From positions 5,072,001-5,136,000 of the forward strand of contig NZ_PGET01000001.1 in NCBI RefSeq assembly GCF_002797975.1: 64,000 nucleotides of DNA. The letters are read 5' to 3'. A program made the translations under genes and the position numbers. The stretch's first letter is position 1, and every line of letters starts with the position of its first letter. The notes under the pieces were generated by a model. That model was given only the letters and a program-made list of their open reading frames with translations. It was not told where the DNA came from and did not search any database. The stretch comes from [Clostridium] celerecrescens 18A. Its GTDB lineage: Bacteria > Bacillota > Clostridia > Lachnospirales > Lachnospiraceae. This document shows, in pieces, positions 17,321 through 27,631 of this stretch.

Positions 17321-18481
17321 CTAGAAAAGTATGGAGCGTGCCAGTCTGGTGAGCACTTCCTCGCATCTTAAGATATCTTCACAGGGGACAAATTCATCCG
17401 GTTTATGGGCCAGTTCCAGATCACCGGGACCATAGGACATGCAGTTGGGATTGTGAAGCTTTCCTGCGATGACGGCAGTGTCGGTGTACCCGGGAAAATA
17501 GGAGACAGGGACCGTCTTTCCTGTGGTTTCCTCTGCTGCGGCTTTCAGGGCTTTTAATAAATAGGAGCTTTCATCCTTTTCAATAAAAGGCCTGTCTCCT
17601 GTGATCTCATAAGAAGAGGTGATCCCTGGAACAGCGATCGCAGCTTCCCGGATGGCCTGTTCCACAATGGAGATGGCAGCAGCTGTATCTGTGGGAGGTA
17701 CCAGGCGCATATCGATCCAGACTCTGCATTGGTCGGGAACCACATACGGGCGGTATCCTCCTTCGATCTGGCCGAATGTAACGGTAGATATGCCCAGATC
17801 CTCATGAGAGGGGCATTCTCCGATCCGCCGGCGTATGGAAGATATGATCTCGGCCATGGCGGCAATGGCGTCGGCCCCCTTCCAGGGAGTGCTTGCATGG
17901 GCGGTCACTCCGGTAACGGTAACTTCAAACCAGGTACGCCCTTTATGAGCAACCTGGATCTGTCCGTTTGTTGGCTCTGTATCCAGGACAAAGCTTTTTT
18001 CCGTCACCCAGCCTTCTTTTATCACATCCTCAACTCCCCGCATGAAATCCTCTTCATCAACAGTACCGATGAAAACAAAGGAATGCCTGGGGATTTTTCC
18101 GGAAGCTGCCTCCTCTGCCATGGCGGAAAAGGCGGAGAGGGCGCAGGCCAGTCCGGATTTCATGTCACAGGCTCCCCGGCCATAGATCCTTCCATTTATA
18201 ACCTCCGCTCCAAGAGGGTCGGTTGTCCAGCCCTCTCCAATGGTTACCGTGTCCATGTGGCAGATATAAACAAGGGCAGGGTCGTCGATTTCTCCTTTGA
18301 TTTTTGCCATAATATTATAACGGCCCGGCAGGACCTCTTTTTTGATGACAGGGACAGACAGGGAGGATAGCCGGCTAAAGATATATTCGGCAATATTTTT
18401 TTCGTATGCACCGGGATCCGTACTGTCGATGCGGATCAGGTTCTGTGTCAGCAAAGTGGCATCGGATCGATGATTTTCCAT
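17321..18481 (-). CDS. M20 family metallopeptidase (ArgE/DapE/CPG2-like)
   Basis: The 386-residue cytoplasmic protein shows the M20 zinc-site pattern: H75 and D77 (CHMDT), D106 (GRGACDMKSG), the general base E143 with E144 (TVDEED), and a C-terminal metal His in LAHKPDEF. A dimerisation insert is placed near residues 185-300. Members hydrolyse acyl-amino acids or small peptides (ArgE, DapE, peptidase T/V, carboxypeptidase G2), and the sequence does not single out one substrate. AAGGAG lies 7-8 bp before the ATG. It is transcribed divergently from the subtilisin-like protease gene and has a promoter of its own. Confidence 0.85.
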   Translation of the reverse strand: MENHRSDATLLTQNLIRIDSTDPGAYEKNIAEYIFSRLSSLSVPVIKKEVLPGRYNIMAKIKGEIDDPALVYICHMDTVTIGEGWTTDPLGAEVINGRIYGRGACDMKSGLACALSAFSAMAEEAASGKIPRHSFVFIGTVDEEDFMRGVEDVIKEGWVTEKSFVLDTEPTNGQIQVAHKGRTWFEVTVTGVTAHASTPWKGADAIAAMAEIISSIRRRIGECPSHEDLGISTVTFGQIEGGYRPYVVPDQCRVWIDMRLVPPTDTAAAISIVEQAIREAAIAVPGITSSYEITGDRPFIEKDESSYLLKALKAAAEETTGKTVPVSYFPGYTDTAVIAGKLHNPNCMSYGPGDLELAHKPDEFVPCEDILRCEEVLTRLARSILF

Positions 18482-18513
18482 AATGATAATCTCCTTATAT
18501 GTATTTTATATCC

Positions 18514-18542
18514 ATTATAGGAACAGACAAGTAGAAAGTAAA
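18514..18542 (-). promoter_or_regulatory. promoter of M20 peptidase gene
   Basis: On the minus strand TTTACT (18542-18537), 17 bp, TATAAT (18519-18514). Confidence 0.6.
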
Positions 18543-18639
18543 TGGTATTTGACTAAAATCTCTTTTGTATTTTAGAGGAAAAGAAACCACATGAGCCAAT
18601 TCGGAATATCCTAATAAAAAAGGAATCAGGTAACGGACT

Positions 18640-19530
18640 GTGAATCATGTGAGAGAAGCGGTACACTGTGAAGCTGCCCATCGTATGGGCTATACAGGGC
18701 GTGGGATTGGAGTTGCAGTTCTCGATACGGGGATTTATCTTCATGAGGACTTTGAACATAGAATGGCGGCTTTTGTAGATATTGTACACCGCAGAAGGGA
18801 CACCTATGACGATAACGGTCATGGGACTCATATATCAGGAATCATAGGAGGCAGCGGCATCGCTTCCGGAGGAATGTATATGGGCATTGCACCAGAGTGT
18901 CATATCATTATGCTTAAGGTATTGGATAAAAAAGGAAACGGCTATGCCTCCGATGTGCTGGCCGGACTTAAATGGATTCGCGATAACAGGGAAAGGTATG
19001 GGATCAGGATTGTAAATATTTCCGTTGGTTCCTTTTCGAAAAAGGGGATGACAGAAAATTCTGTTCTTGTGCGTGGAGTAAATGCGGCATGGGATGACGG
19101 GCTGGTGGTCTGTGTGGCCGCAGGAAACATGGGACCGGGCATGAATACGATCACGACTCCGGGTATCAGCCGGAAGGTGATTACTGTGGGGTGCTCAGAT
19201 GACTATAAAGAGGTAAATGTAATGGGAAACCGGATGATCGATTATTCCGGAAGAGGTCCCACCGGTGCCTGCATCTGCAAACCGGAAATCATCGCTCCGG
19301 GGGCAGGAATTATCAGTTGCGCCAACGAATCAGGGCAATACCTTGCCAAAAGCGGAACCTCAATGTCGACACCTCTGGTTTCAGGGGCGATTGCGCTTCT
19401 TCTTCAGAAATATCCCTATATGACCAACCGGGATGTGAAACTGATGCTAAGAGAGCGGGCAGTGGATCTGGGTCTTCCCATAAATCAGCAGGGCTGGGGG
19501 ATGCTTGATGTTGAGAGGCTATTGATGTAA
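18640..19530 (+). CDS. S8 family subtilisin-like serine protease, apparently intracellular
   Basis: The 296-residue protein has the full catalytic triad: D29 in VLDTG, H61 in NGHGTH and S241 in GTSMSTP. There is no signal peptide and almost no propeptide, so it resembles intracellular subtilisins rather than the secreted enzymes. The GTG at 18640 is the first usable start, because an in-frame stop lies at 18631. The ribosome site is weak (AAAGGA about 15 bp upstream); a second GTG at 18649 is possible. It is divergent from the M20 peptidase gene, and both may serve intracellular protein turnover. A hairpin terminator follows. Confidence 0.85.
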   Translation: MNHVREAVHCEAAHRMGYTGRGIGVAVLDTGIYLHEDFEHRMAAFVDIVHRRRDTYDDNGHGTHISGIIGGSGIASGGMYMGIAPECHIIMLKVLDKKGNGYASDVLAGLKWIRDNRERYGIRIVNISVGSFSKKGMTENSVLVRGVNAAWDDGLVVCVAAGNMGPGMNTITTPGISRKVITVGCSDDYKEVNVMGNRMIDYSGRGPTGACICKPEIIAPGAGIISCANESGQYLAKSGTSMSTPLVSGAIALLLQKYPYMTNRDVKLMLRERAVDLGLPINQQGWGMLDVERLLM

Positions 19531-19547
19531 TAGAGGAGCATAAGTAT

Positions 19548-19597
19548 ATCAGGGCTTCTGGGGGAAAGTTTGTCCCGCAGAGGCCCTGATTTGTTTG
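19548..19597 (+). terminator. terminator of S8 protease gene
   Basis: ATCAGGGCTTCTG (19548-19560) pairs with CAGAGGCCCTGAT (19578-19590) with one G-U pair, followed by TTTGTTTG. Confidence 0.75.
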
Positions 19598-20251
19598 AGA
19601 GTTGTTGTTAAAAAGGATATGCCGCTTTCTACGGCAGCCAGTAAATTTATAGACTTGATAGGTGTATAAAGTTTCAAAGCAATCTATTCCCCTTGTCCTG
19701 ACTGGCAGCATATAAACGTATCCGCATACAGAGTGCCGGGGCTGTGTGGCAGCGGTATATCACGTTCGGGAAATAAAACATTGTGCGAGCCATATATTAT
19801 AAGGGGACCATGCATAAATTTATGTGTCCCAATAATAAGGAGAGTAACAATAAAATATATAAAGAACCAGAAAGCCGTGTTTATCCGGATTATTTTGGTA
19901 TAGCACGGTTTTTTCTTTGACTTAGCTTATTGCAGGGTAGTTAATAAAGTGGTTTAAGACTTCCATTCACCCATATGCATAAAGCGAAGACGTAACTGTA
20001 TTTGAGCGGCCTGGGAGTATTCGATATACCGTATGATGTGGCCTGATTCAGATTGACATTATTACAAAATAGTACTTGCACCTCCAATCCTCCTATGCTA
20101 TAGTAAATTAACAGTAAGAAAGCAGATTGTCATTCTCTTCAACTTTCAGGCATTTCGCCAAAAATTTCCTATTGAATTTATTAAAACGAATTTTTTTGCT
20201 GCACAGGTCAGGAGTGTGATGCGTATTGAGCTCAGAAGTATAAAATTCTGG
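19598..20251. other. 650-bp intergenic region upstream of recA
   Basis: No convincing gene was found. A structured block at about 19803-19831 contains the palindrome CATAAATTTATG within GGGAC/GTCCC arms. An AAGGAG follows near 19838 without a good start codon. A terminator-like hairpin lies at 19875-19914. A promoter-like TTGCAC-N17-TATAGT occurs at 20076-20104 and could be a second recA promoter. The block could encode a small RNA, but nothing familiar was recognised. Confidence 0.4.
19875..19914 (+). terminator. terminator-like hairpin with no assigned gene
   Basis: CCGTG (19875-19879) pairs with CACGG (19904-19908), extended by G-U and A-T pairs, then a run of six T. The nearest gene ends about 340 bp upstream and already has its own terminator. 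Confidence 0.5.
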
Positions 20252-20280
20252 TTGACATTTGCCCGGAAGTATACTATGAT
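20252..20280 (+). promoter_or_regulatory. sigma-A promoter of recA
   Basis: TTGACA (20252-20257), 17 bp, TATGAT (20275-20280). The transcript would start near 20287, just before the LexA box. Confidence 0.85.
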
Positions 20281-20293
20281 TATAAACAGAAAA

Positions 20294-20307
20294 AGAACAT
20301 TTGTTCG
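20294..20307 (+). promoter_or_regulatory. LexA (SOS) operator of recA
   Basis: AGAACATTTGTTCG matches the Gram-positive SOS box CGAAC-N4-GTTCG except for the first base. It lies just downstream of the -10, where LexA would block transcription. Confidence 0.85.
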
Positions 20308-20321
20308 CGTCGGAGGATAAT

Positions 20322-21416
20322 ATGAATAAAGATGATAAGCTAAAGGCGCTTGATGCCGCCCTTACTCAGATAGAAAAGGCATATGGAAAAGGCTCTGTAA
20401 TGAAGCTGGGCGACTCAGGCACAAATATGAACGTAGAGACCATACCTACAGGGGCATTGAGCCTTGATATAGCCCTAGGCCTGGGAGGAATTCCAAAGGG
20501 AAGGGTTGTGGAGATCTACGGACCGGAATCCAGTGGTAAAACAACTGTTGCCCTACATATGATCGCAGAGGTTCAGAAGAGAGGCGGCATCGCAGGATTT
20601 ATTGATGCGGAGCATGCCCTTGATCCTGTTTACGCCAAGAACATTGGAGTGGATATAGATAACCTTTACATTTCCCAGCCGGATAACGGGGAGCAGGCAT
20701 TGGAGATCACGGAAACCATGGTTCGGTCCGGTGCTGTTGACATCGTAATCGTGGACTCGGTCGCAGCTCTTGTGCCAAAGGCCGAAATCGAAGGTGATAT
20801 GGGCGATTCCCATGTGGGTCTTCAGGCGCGTCTGATGTCCCAGGCTCTTAGAAAGCTGACGGCCATCATCAGCAAGTCCAACTGTATTGTTCTCTTTATT
20901 AACCAGCTTCGTGAGAAGGTAGGAGTAATGTTTGGAAGCCCTGAGACTACCACAGGTGGACGTGCCCTTAAGTTCTACGCGTCTGTCCGTCTGGATATCC
21001 GTAAGATCGAGACCTTAAAGCAGGGCGGAGATATGGTAGGTAACCGGGTACGTGTTAAGGTAGTAAAGAATAAGATTGCACCGCCATTTAAGGAGGCGGA
21101 ATTCGATATCATGTTCGGCAAAGGTATTTCCAAAGAAGGAGATATCCTGGATCTGGCGGTAAAAGAGAATATCGTAGAAAAGAGCGGAGCATGGTTTGCT
21201 TATAATAATGTCAAGATCGGTCAGGGACGTGAGAATGCCAAGACTTATCTTCAGGACAATCCGGCCGTTTGCCTGGAAGTAGAGAACAAGGTCCGTATAA
21301 AGTATGGGCTTCATGAAGAAAGCAGTATAGGACCGGAGAGTGCTGGTTCAGCTGCCCCTAAGGAAAGCAAGAGAATCAAGGCAGAAGAAAGCAAGAACGA
21401 AACTCCCAAGGAGTAA
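20322..21416 (+). CDS. recA: recombinase RecA
   Basis: The 364-residue ATPase polymerises on single-stranded DNA for homologous recombination and triggers LexA self-cleavage. Walker A is GPESSGKTT (67-75); the MAW motif, [12 protein letters not shown] and [14 protein letters not shown] (L1/L2 region) are all present. The C-terminal tail is charged, as usual. CGGAGG lies 6 bp before the ATG at 20322; an upstream in-frame extension to 20301 would cut into the LexA box and is rejected. recX follows 63 bp later in the same direction, and the SOS box implies damage-inducible control of both. Confidence 0.98.
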   Translation: MNKDDKLKALDAALTQIEKAYGKGSVMKLGDSGTNMNVETIPTGALSLDIALGLGGIPKGRVVEIYGPESSGKTTVALHMIAEVQKRGGIAGFIDAEHALDPVYAKNIGVDIDNLYISQPDNGEQALEITETMVRSGAVDIVIVDSVAALVPKAEIEGDMGDSHVGLQARLMSQALRKLTAIISKSNCIVLFINQLREKVGVMFGSPETTTGGRALKFYASVRLDIRKIETLKQGGDMVGNRVRVKVVKNKIAPPFKEAEFDIMFGKGISKEGDILDLAVKENIVEKSGAWFAYNNVKIGQGRENAKTYLQDNPAVCLEVENKVRIKYGLHEESSIGPESAGSAAPKESKRIKAEESKNETPKE

Positions 21417-21479
21417 TCTCAGCAAGGTTTTAGCCGGCGATTCATGAACGCCGGAAAAAAGTTAAAATAAGGGGCTTAT

Positions 21480-22088
21480 ATGACAGTTGTGGAAATTGTG
21501 CCCGTTGATAAACGCAGGAGTAAAGTCATTCTGGATGAAGACTTTACTCTTGTCCTTTATCGAGGGGAAATCAGAAAATTTGGGATAGAGGAAGGTAAGC
21601 CGCTTTCCGAAGAGACTTATCAGGAGATCCTTCGGGAGGTTTTATTTAAAAGGGCCAGGGAAAGGGTCCTTTTTCTTCTGAAATCCTCAGATAAGACGGA
21701 ACAGGAACTGAGACGGAAATTAAAAGACGGAGGGTATCCGATAGAGGCAGCCGATTATGCTATAGAATTTTTAAAAGAGCATAACTTTATCAACGATGAG
21801 AACTATGGCCGCAGATACGTGGAATTCAATTCGGAACGGAAAAGTCAACGGCAGATTCAGTACGAGCTGCAGAAAAAAGGGCTGGACAAAGAGGTGATCC
21901 AGGAGATCCTTAGAGAACAGCCTGTGGATGAAGATGCCCAGATACGGGCCTATGTGAAAAAGAAGCGCATAAAAGCGGAGGAAATGGACTTTAAAGAACG
22001 CGGAAAAATGATGGCTGCCCTGGGTAGACGAGGTTTTTCCTACGATGCAATAAGCCGTGTTTTAGGCGGTATTTATAGTGAAGACTGA
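21480..22088 (+). CDS. recX: regulatory protein RecX
   Basis: The 202-residue protein is the usual inhibitor and modulator of RecA filaments. Three helical RecX repeats are visible between about residues 60 and 200, with typical stretches KTEQELRRKL, FLKEHNFINDENYGRRYVE and LGRRGFSYDAISRVL. AAGGGG stands about 6 bp before the ATG. It lies 63 bp downstream of recA with no terminator between, so it is probably part of the SOS transcript. The next gene, rny, has its own promoter. Confidence 0.93.
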   Translation: MTVVEIVPVDKRRSKVILDEDFTLVLYRGEIRKFGIEEGKPLSEETYQEILREVLFKRARERVLFLLKSSDKTEQELRRKLKDGGYPIEAADYAIEFLKEHNFINDENYGRRYVEFNSERKSQRQIQYELQKKGLDKEVIQEILREQPVDEDAQIRAYVKKKRIKAEEMDFKERGKMMAALGRRGFSYDAISRVLGGIYSED

Positions 22089-22136
22089 CAACAAGGAAAA
22101 TGTGTATAAGTATACCTGAAACAGGGGTGAAATACT

Positions 22137-22164
22137 TGACATAATGTATAAAACAGTTTAAAAT
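22137..22164 (+). promoter_or_regulatory. promoter of rny
   Basis: TTGACA (22137-22142), 16 bp, TAAAAT (22159-22164). Confidence 0.65.
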
Positions 22165-22200
22165 TGTAGTGTTGTATTGTTGTACAATGAAAATCTAATA

Positions 22201-22216
22201 AGGAGGTGCTCCTGTG
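22201..22216 (+). promoter_or_regulatory. self-complementary ribosome site at rny start
   Basis: AGGAG-GTG-CTCCT (22201-22213) is a perfect inverted repeat that includes the full AGGAGGTG Shine-Dalgarno and ends directly at the GTG start. When folded it would hide the ribosome site. Confidence 0.5.
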
Positions 22217-23773
22217 TCAGTATCAGTATTCATGGCTATATTGATTGCAATTGTAGTATCAGTAGTAGTTGCTTTTATTGCCTGGTCTGCTGCCATCACG
22301 TATCGTAAAAATGCTTACGAAAGCAAGATTGGCACTGCAGAAGAAAAATCCCGGGAAATAATAGATGAAGCATTAAAGACCGCTGAGACAAAGAAGCGCG
22401 AAGCTCTCCTTGAAGCAAAAGAAGAGTCTTTAAAGACTAAGAATGAACTGGAGAAGGAAACCAGGGAAAGAAGAGCTGAGCTTCAACGTTATGAAAGAAG
22501 AGTACTAAGCAAGGAAGAAAACCTGGACAAGAAGTCCGAGGTTATGGAAAAACGAGAAGCAGGTCTGGCTGCTCGCGAGGACGCCCTGAATAAGAGAAAT
22601 GCCGAAGTGGAATCTCTCTATGAAAAAGGCATTCAGGAACTGGAAAAAATTTCTGGACTTACCTCCGAACAGGCAAAAGAATATCTTTTAAAATCTGTTG
22701 AAGATGACGTTAAACATGACACTGCGAAATTAATTAAGGAACTTGACAACAAAGCAAAAGAAGAAGCCGAAAAAAAGGCAAGGGAATACGTGGTTACAGC
22801 CATTCAAAGATGTGCTGCAGACCATGTGGCAGAAACTACGGTTTCAGTCGTGCAGCTTCCAAACGATGAGATGAAAGGAAGAATCATCGGAAGGGAAGGC
22901 CGTAACATCCGTACGTTAGAGACCCTTACGGGCGTGGAACTCATTATTGATGACACCCCTGAGGCTGTTGTATTATCCGGATTCGATCCGGTTCGTAGAG
23001 AAGTAGCCAGAATCGCGTTGGAACGCCTTATTGTGGATGGACGTATTCATCCTGCAAGAATTGAAGAAATGGTGGAAAAGGCACAAAAAGAGGTAGAAAC
23101 CAATATGCGTGAAGAAGGAGAAGCCGCTGCTCTTGAAGTGGGCATTCACGGTCTTCATCCGGAACTCATCAGATTGCTTGGCAAGCTGAGATACAGAACA
23201 AGCTACGGTCAGAATGCATTAAAGCATTCCATTGAGGTGGCCCAATTGTCAGGGCTGTTGGCCGGAGAAATCGGCCTTGATATCCGCATGGCCAAGCGTG
23301 CCGGTTTACTACATGACATCGGAAAAGCCGTTGACCATGAGATGGAAGGTTCTCATATTCAGCTGGGTGTGGAGTTATGTAAGAAATATAAGGAATCTGC
23401 AATCGTGCTGAACACTGTGGAATCACATCATGGCGATGTTGAACCACAGAGCCTTATCGCTTGCATTGTCCAGGCAGCAGATACGATATCTGCCGCAAGA
23501 CCTGGAGCAAGAAGAGAGACTCTGGAGACATATACAAACAGATTAAAACAGTTAGAAGATATTACCAATTCCTTTAAGGGAGTGGACAAGTCCTTTGCCA
23601 TACAGGCAGGACGCGAAGTTCGGATTATGGTAGTTCCGGATCAAATTAACGATGACGATATGGTGCTTTTAGCCCGTGACATTTCCAAGAAGATTGAAGA
23701 ATCTCTGGAGTACCCGGGACAGATCAAGGTCAACGTGATCCGGGAGTCCAGAGTTACAGATTACGCGAAGTAA
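22214..23773 (+). CDS. rny: ribonuclease Y
   Basis: The 519-residue membrane-anchored endoribonuclease starts mRNA decay in Firmicutes. It has an N-terminal membrane helix (about 4-26) and a long charged coiled coil (about 30-195). A KH RNA-binding domain with [13 protein letters not shown] follows, then an HD metal phosphohydrolase domain with [12 protein letters not shown] and SHHGD. Length and order match the family closely. The start is GTG, set by a perfect AGGAGGTG within a small inverted repeat. A dedicated promoter lies upstream and a strong terminator downstream, so it is monocistronic. Confidence 0.97.
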   Translation: MSVSVFMAILIAIVVSVVVAFIAWSAAITYRKNAYESKIGTAEEKSREIIDEALKTAETKKREALLEAKEESLKTKNELEKETRERRAELQRYERRVLSKEENLDKKSEVMEKREAGLAAREDALNKRNAEVESLYEKGIQELEKISGLTSEQAKEYLLKSVEDDVKHDTAKLIKELDNKAKEEAEKKAREYVVTAIQRCAADHVAETTVSVVQLPNDEMKGRIIGREGRNIRTLETLTGVELIIDDTPEAVVLSGFDPVRREVARIALERLIVDGRIHPARIEEMVEKAQKEVETNMREEGEAAALEVGIHGLHPELIRLLGKLRYRTSYGQNALKHSIEVAQLSGLLAGEIGLDIRMAKRAGLLHDIGKAVDHEMEGSHIQLGVELCKKYKESAIVLNTVESHHGDVEPQSLIACIVQAADTISAARPGARRETLETYTNRLKQLEDITNSFKGVDKSFAIQAGREVRIMVVPDQINDDDMVLLARDISKKIEESLEYPGQIKVNVIRESRVTDYAK

Positions 23774-23792
23774 ATGTTCAGATTGAGATGAT

Positions 23793-23846
23793 AAATGCCC
23801 TAAACCGTAGAAAGTTAGTATTTTTGCGGGTTTGGGGCATTTTTTA
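23793..23846 (+). terminator. terminator of rny
   Basis: AAATGCCCTAAACCG (23793-23807) pairs with CGGGTTTGGGGCATTT, followed by more T. Confidence 0.85.
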
Positions 23847-24141
23847 ATTGAGTTGCTTTAGGAGAAATGTACCCACATTTCCTGATTGATTCGATGATAA
23901 ACGTTGTTTTGAAATCAGGCTTTAAGATAAGCAAAGTTTTCATGATTAAGCATGGTGTTACGCCTTCTCTGAATAGGAAAGAGCAAACAGAGGCAATATA
24001 GTTCAAAATGTTTTTCTTGAATATAGCAAAGTTTTGATGTATTATAATATAAATGCCCTTTTTCAGATTGGTCTAAGGTCAGTAAGATACTTATAGTTAA
24101 AAAATCTCGGGGCAAATGATAAATTGTGCGAAGTAATATAA
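23847..24141. other. AT-rich gap upstream of the carboxypeptidase gene
   Basis: An open frame of 44 codons (23867-24001) starts at an ATG only 2 nt after AGGAG, which is too close for normal initiation. It resembles nothing I know and is not called as a gene. A TATAAT at 24043-24048 has no good -35. Confidence 0.4.
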
Positions 24142-24184
24142 TGCCTTAAAACCGTATAATAATCTGAATGCGGCTTTAAGGCAT
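24142..24184 (+). promoter_or_regulatory. leader hairpin before the D,D-carboxypeptidase gene
   Basis: ATGCCTTAAAACCG (24142-24155) pairs with CGGCTTTAAGCAT (24172-24184) apart from one bulge and one mismatch. It ends 10 bp before the AGGAGG site (24195-24200). There is no T-run after it, so it is not an ordinary terminator. Confidence 0.45.
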
Positions 24185-24207
24185 ATTTCATGTCAGGAGG
24201 ATGATAC

Positions 24208-25638
24208 GTGAATCGGAGGATAAAAGTACTGATTAGCTGCATATTGGTCAGCCAGCTGTTTCTAATGACTGTATATGCGAAACCGGACTGGCCGTCTGAT
24301 ACGGGCATCCAGGCGGAAGCCGGGATTGTAATAGACGGGGATTCAGGGGCCGTCATATTTGGCCAGAATATTCATGCCCCTTATCCGCCAGCCAGCATAA
24401 CGAAAATTTTGACGGCTCTTATTGTTTTAGAGAACGCGAAACTTGACGACATGGTGACCTTTTCAAAGGATGCCATTTACAATGTGGAAGAGGGCAGCGG
24501 CAATAAATTAAATGTGGATACAGGTGACAAGCTTTCTGTGGAAGACTGTCTCTATTCTCTGATCCTTCATTCCTGCAACCAGGCAGCCAATGCTCTTGCG
24601 GAGCATGTGGCCGGCAGCAGAGAGGGATTTGTAAACATGATGAATGAAAAGATCAAGGAGCTTGGCTGTACAGAAAGCCATTTTGACAATCCGTCAGGGC
24701 TTAATGGAGACACCCAGTATGTGACTGCCTATGATATGGCACTTATAGCAAAGGCTGCTTACAGCAATAAAAAGCTTGTGGAGATCAGCTCTGCAATCAG
24801 CCATAATATTCCTCCCACATCCAATAATCCAGAGGGGCTCACCATTTACAATGAGCATCGTCTGGTAAAGACCAAGGATACAAAGAGTGAATTTTATTGT
24901 CCGTCAGCAGTGGCAGGAAAGACTGGATATCTAATTAAAGCAGGAAATACCCTTGTGACCTATGGGGAACAGGATGGAAAAAGGCTTATTTCCGTCATCT
25001 TAAAGGGAAGCCCAAAGCAATATTTTATCGATGGCAAAGCTCTTTTGGAATTTGGCTTCAGCCGTTTTGAAAACTTCCCTGTTACAGGGAATGAAACCAG
25101 CTATATAACAGGGGAAGATCCTGTTGAAATGAATGGGACATCTTATAAACCCTCTGATCTGGTATTGGAACCGGACAGTGTCATAACCCTTCCCAAAGGA
25201 GCCGAGTTCTCCCAGGCGGATAAGACTCTTGTAACAGAGCTTCCGGAAGGAAGTCCCAAAGGGTCGGTTGCCATGATCCAATATACCTACAATGACAGAA
25301 AGGTGGGACAAGCCTACTTAATGGAAAAGAAGGCCCCCGAACCAACGAGCCAGGAATCAGAACAGGGATCTACAGATGGAAAACCAGCGGAATCAGAAAC
25401 AAATTCAGGCGGCAATAAAAAGTCACCGGATCATAAGGGAAGCAGAGTGCTTACAATAGCAGGAATTGCTGCTTTTCTTGGACTGGCAGGCGGCGGAACC
25501 GGATTTTTCATTTATAAGAAAAAGAAAGAGGCCAGAGAGATCGCTCTCAGAAGAGAAGAGAGAAGGCGGCGTTTAAAAGCGGAAGGGGCAGAAGAAGCGT
25601 TTGAAAAGATTTTAAAACAACGCCGGAATAAGAAATAA
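24208..25638 (+). CDS. D-alanyl-D-alanine carboxypeptidase (PBP5-like, S11 family)
   Basis: The 476-residue penicillin-binding protein trims the terminal D-Ala from peptidoglycan stem peptides. A signal peptide (about 1-24, VYAKP) exports it. The catalytic motifs are S63-I-T-K66, S122-C-N124 and K238-T-G240, all in normal order, followed by the PBP5-associated beta domain (about 285-375). Unusually, the C-terminus has a Gly-rich membrane helix (about 415-437) and a strongly basic, helical cytoplasmic tail (KKKKEAREIA onward) in place of the amphipathic anchor. The start is GTG at 24208, 7 bp after AGGAGG; an ATG at 24201 abuts the ribosome site. DacF/DacB-type roles in growth or sporulation cannot be told apart here. 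Confidence 0.92.
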   Translation: MNRRIKVLISCILVSQLFLMTVYAKPDWPSDTGIQAEAGIVIDGDSGAVIFGQNIHAPYPPASITKILTALIVLENAKLDDMVTFSKDAIYNVEEGSGNKLNVDTGDKLSVEDCLYSLILHSCNQAANALAEHVAGSREGFVNMMNEKIKELGCTESHFDNPSGLNGDTQYVTAYDMALIAKAAYSNKKLVEISSAISHNIPPTSNNPEGLTIYNEHRLVKTKDTKSEFYCPSAVAGKTGYLIKAGNTLVTYGEQDGKRLISVILKGSPKQYFIDGKALLEFGFSRFENFPVTGNETSYITGEDPVEMNGTSYKPSDLVLEPDSVITLPKGAEFSQADKTLVTELPEGSPKGSVAMIQYTYNDRKVGQAYLMEKKAPEPTSQESEQGSTDGKPAESETNSGGNKKSPDHKGSRVLTIAGIAAFLGLAGGGTGFFIYKKKKEAREIALRREERRRRLKAEGAEEAFEKILKQRRNKK

Positions 25639-25659
25639 ACATAAGAATAAAAGAAAATG

Positions 25660-25692
25660 AAAAGGACCAGCTGGGGAAGCTGGTCCTTTTTC
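25660..25692 (+). terminator. terminator of the carboxypeptidase gene
   Basis: AAAAGGACCAGCT (25660-25672) pairs with AGCTGGTCCTTTTT (25678-25691). Confidence 0.88.
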
Positions 25693-25933
25693 GGAGAAGG
25701 TATTTCGTTTCTTATGGGGTGTAGCAAAAACTATATAATGTATTGGGGGGGGGTTACATTTATTAATATAACTCATTTTTCTGAAAAAGTGTCAACAAAC
25801 ATTCATGAATTTTAAAATTAAAATTGTGCATTTTCGCTCCGCTTATTCAGCGGATTGTGGAAAAAACATAGAAAGTCAGAAAGAATACGTGCTTTCCTTG
25901 TGCGTTCTCTCTCCAGATTCTTAAGGGATATTT

Positions 25934-25962
25934 TTGAAAAACCTGCCTTCTTGTGGTAAAAT
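25934..25962 (+). promoter_or_regulatory. extended -10 promoter of the arabinose operon
   Basis: TTGAAA (25934-25939), 17 bp, TAAAAT (25957-25962), with TGG directly before the -10. It lies about 130 bp before abfA. A tract of nine G (25745-25753) lies further upstream, otherwise the gap from 25693 holds nothing recognised. Confidence 0.75.
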
Positions 25963-25973
25963 ACATAAAAACA

Positions 25974-25997
25974 ACTTGTGCAATGGTGCGTACAAGT
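25974..25997 (+). promoter_or_regulatory. candidate AraR operator
   Basis: ACTTGT (25974-25979) and ACAAGT (25992-25997) form a perfect inverted repeat about 5 to 28 bp after the expected transcription start. The right part, AATGGTGCGTACAAGT, matches the B. subtilis AraR operator ATTTGTACGTACAAAT at 11 of 16 positions as I recall that site. An AraR-type repressor is encoded at the end of the operon. Confidence 0.55.
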
Positions 25998-26071
25998 AAT
26001 AGATTATAGTTAGAGGATATTTTGTCACTCTTATAAAAAGGTATTTGTAACATATCATGTCTGGTTTATGA

Positions 26072-27610
<1,539 letters not shown>

Positions 27611-27631
27611 TGAAAGAGAGGGACATTAAAC

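Noticed and set aside
23867..24001. 44-residue small protein upstream of the carboxypeptidase gene
   Set aside because: AGGAG is only 2 nt from the ATG, no homologue is known to me, and no promoter stands out.
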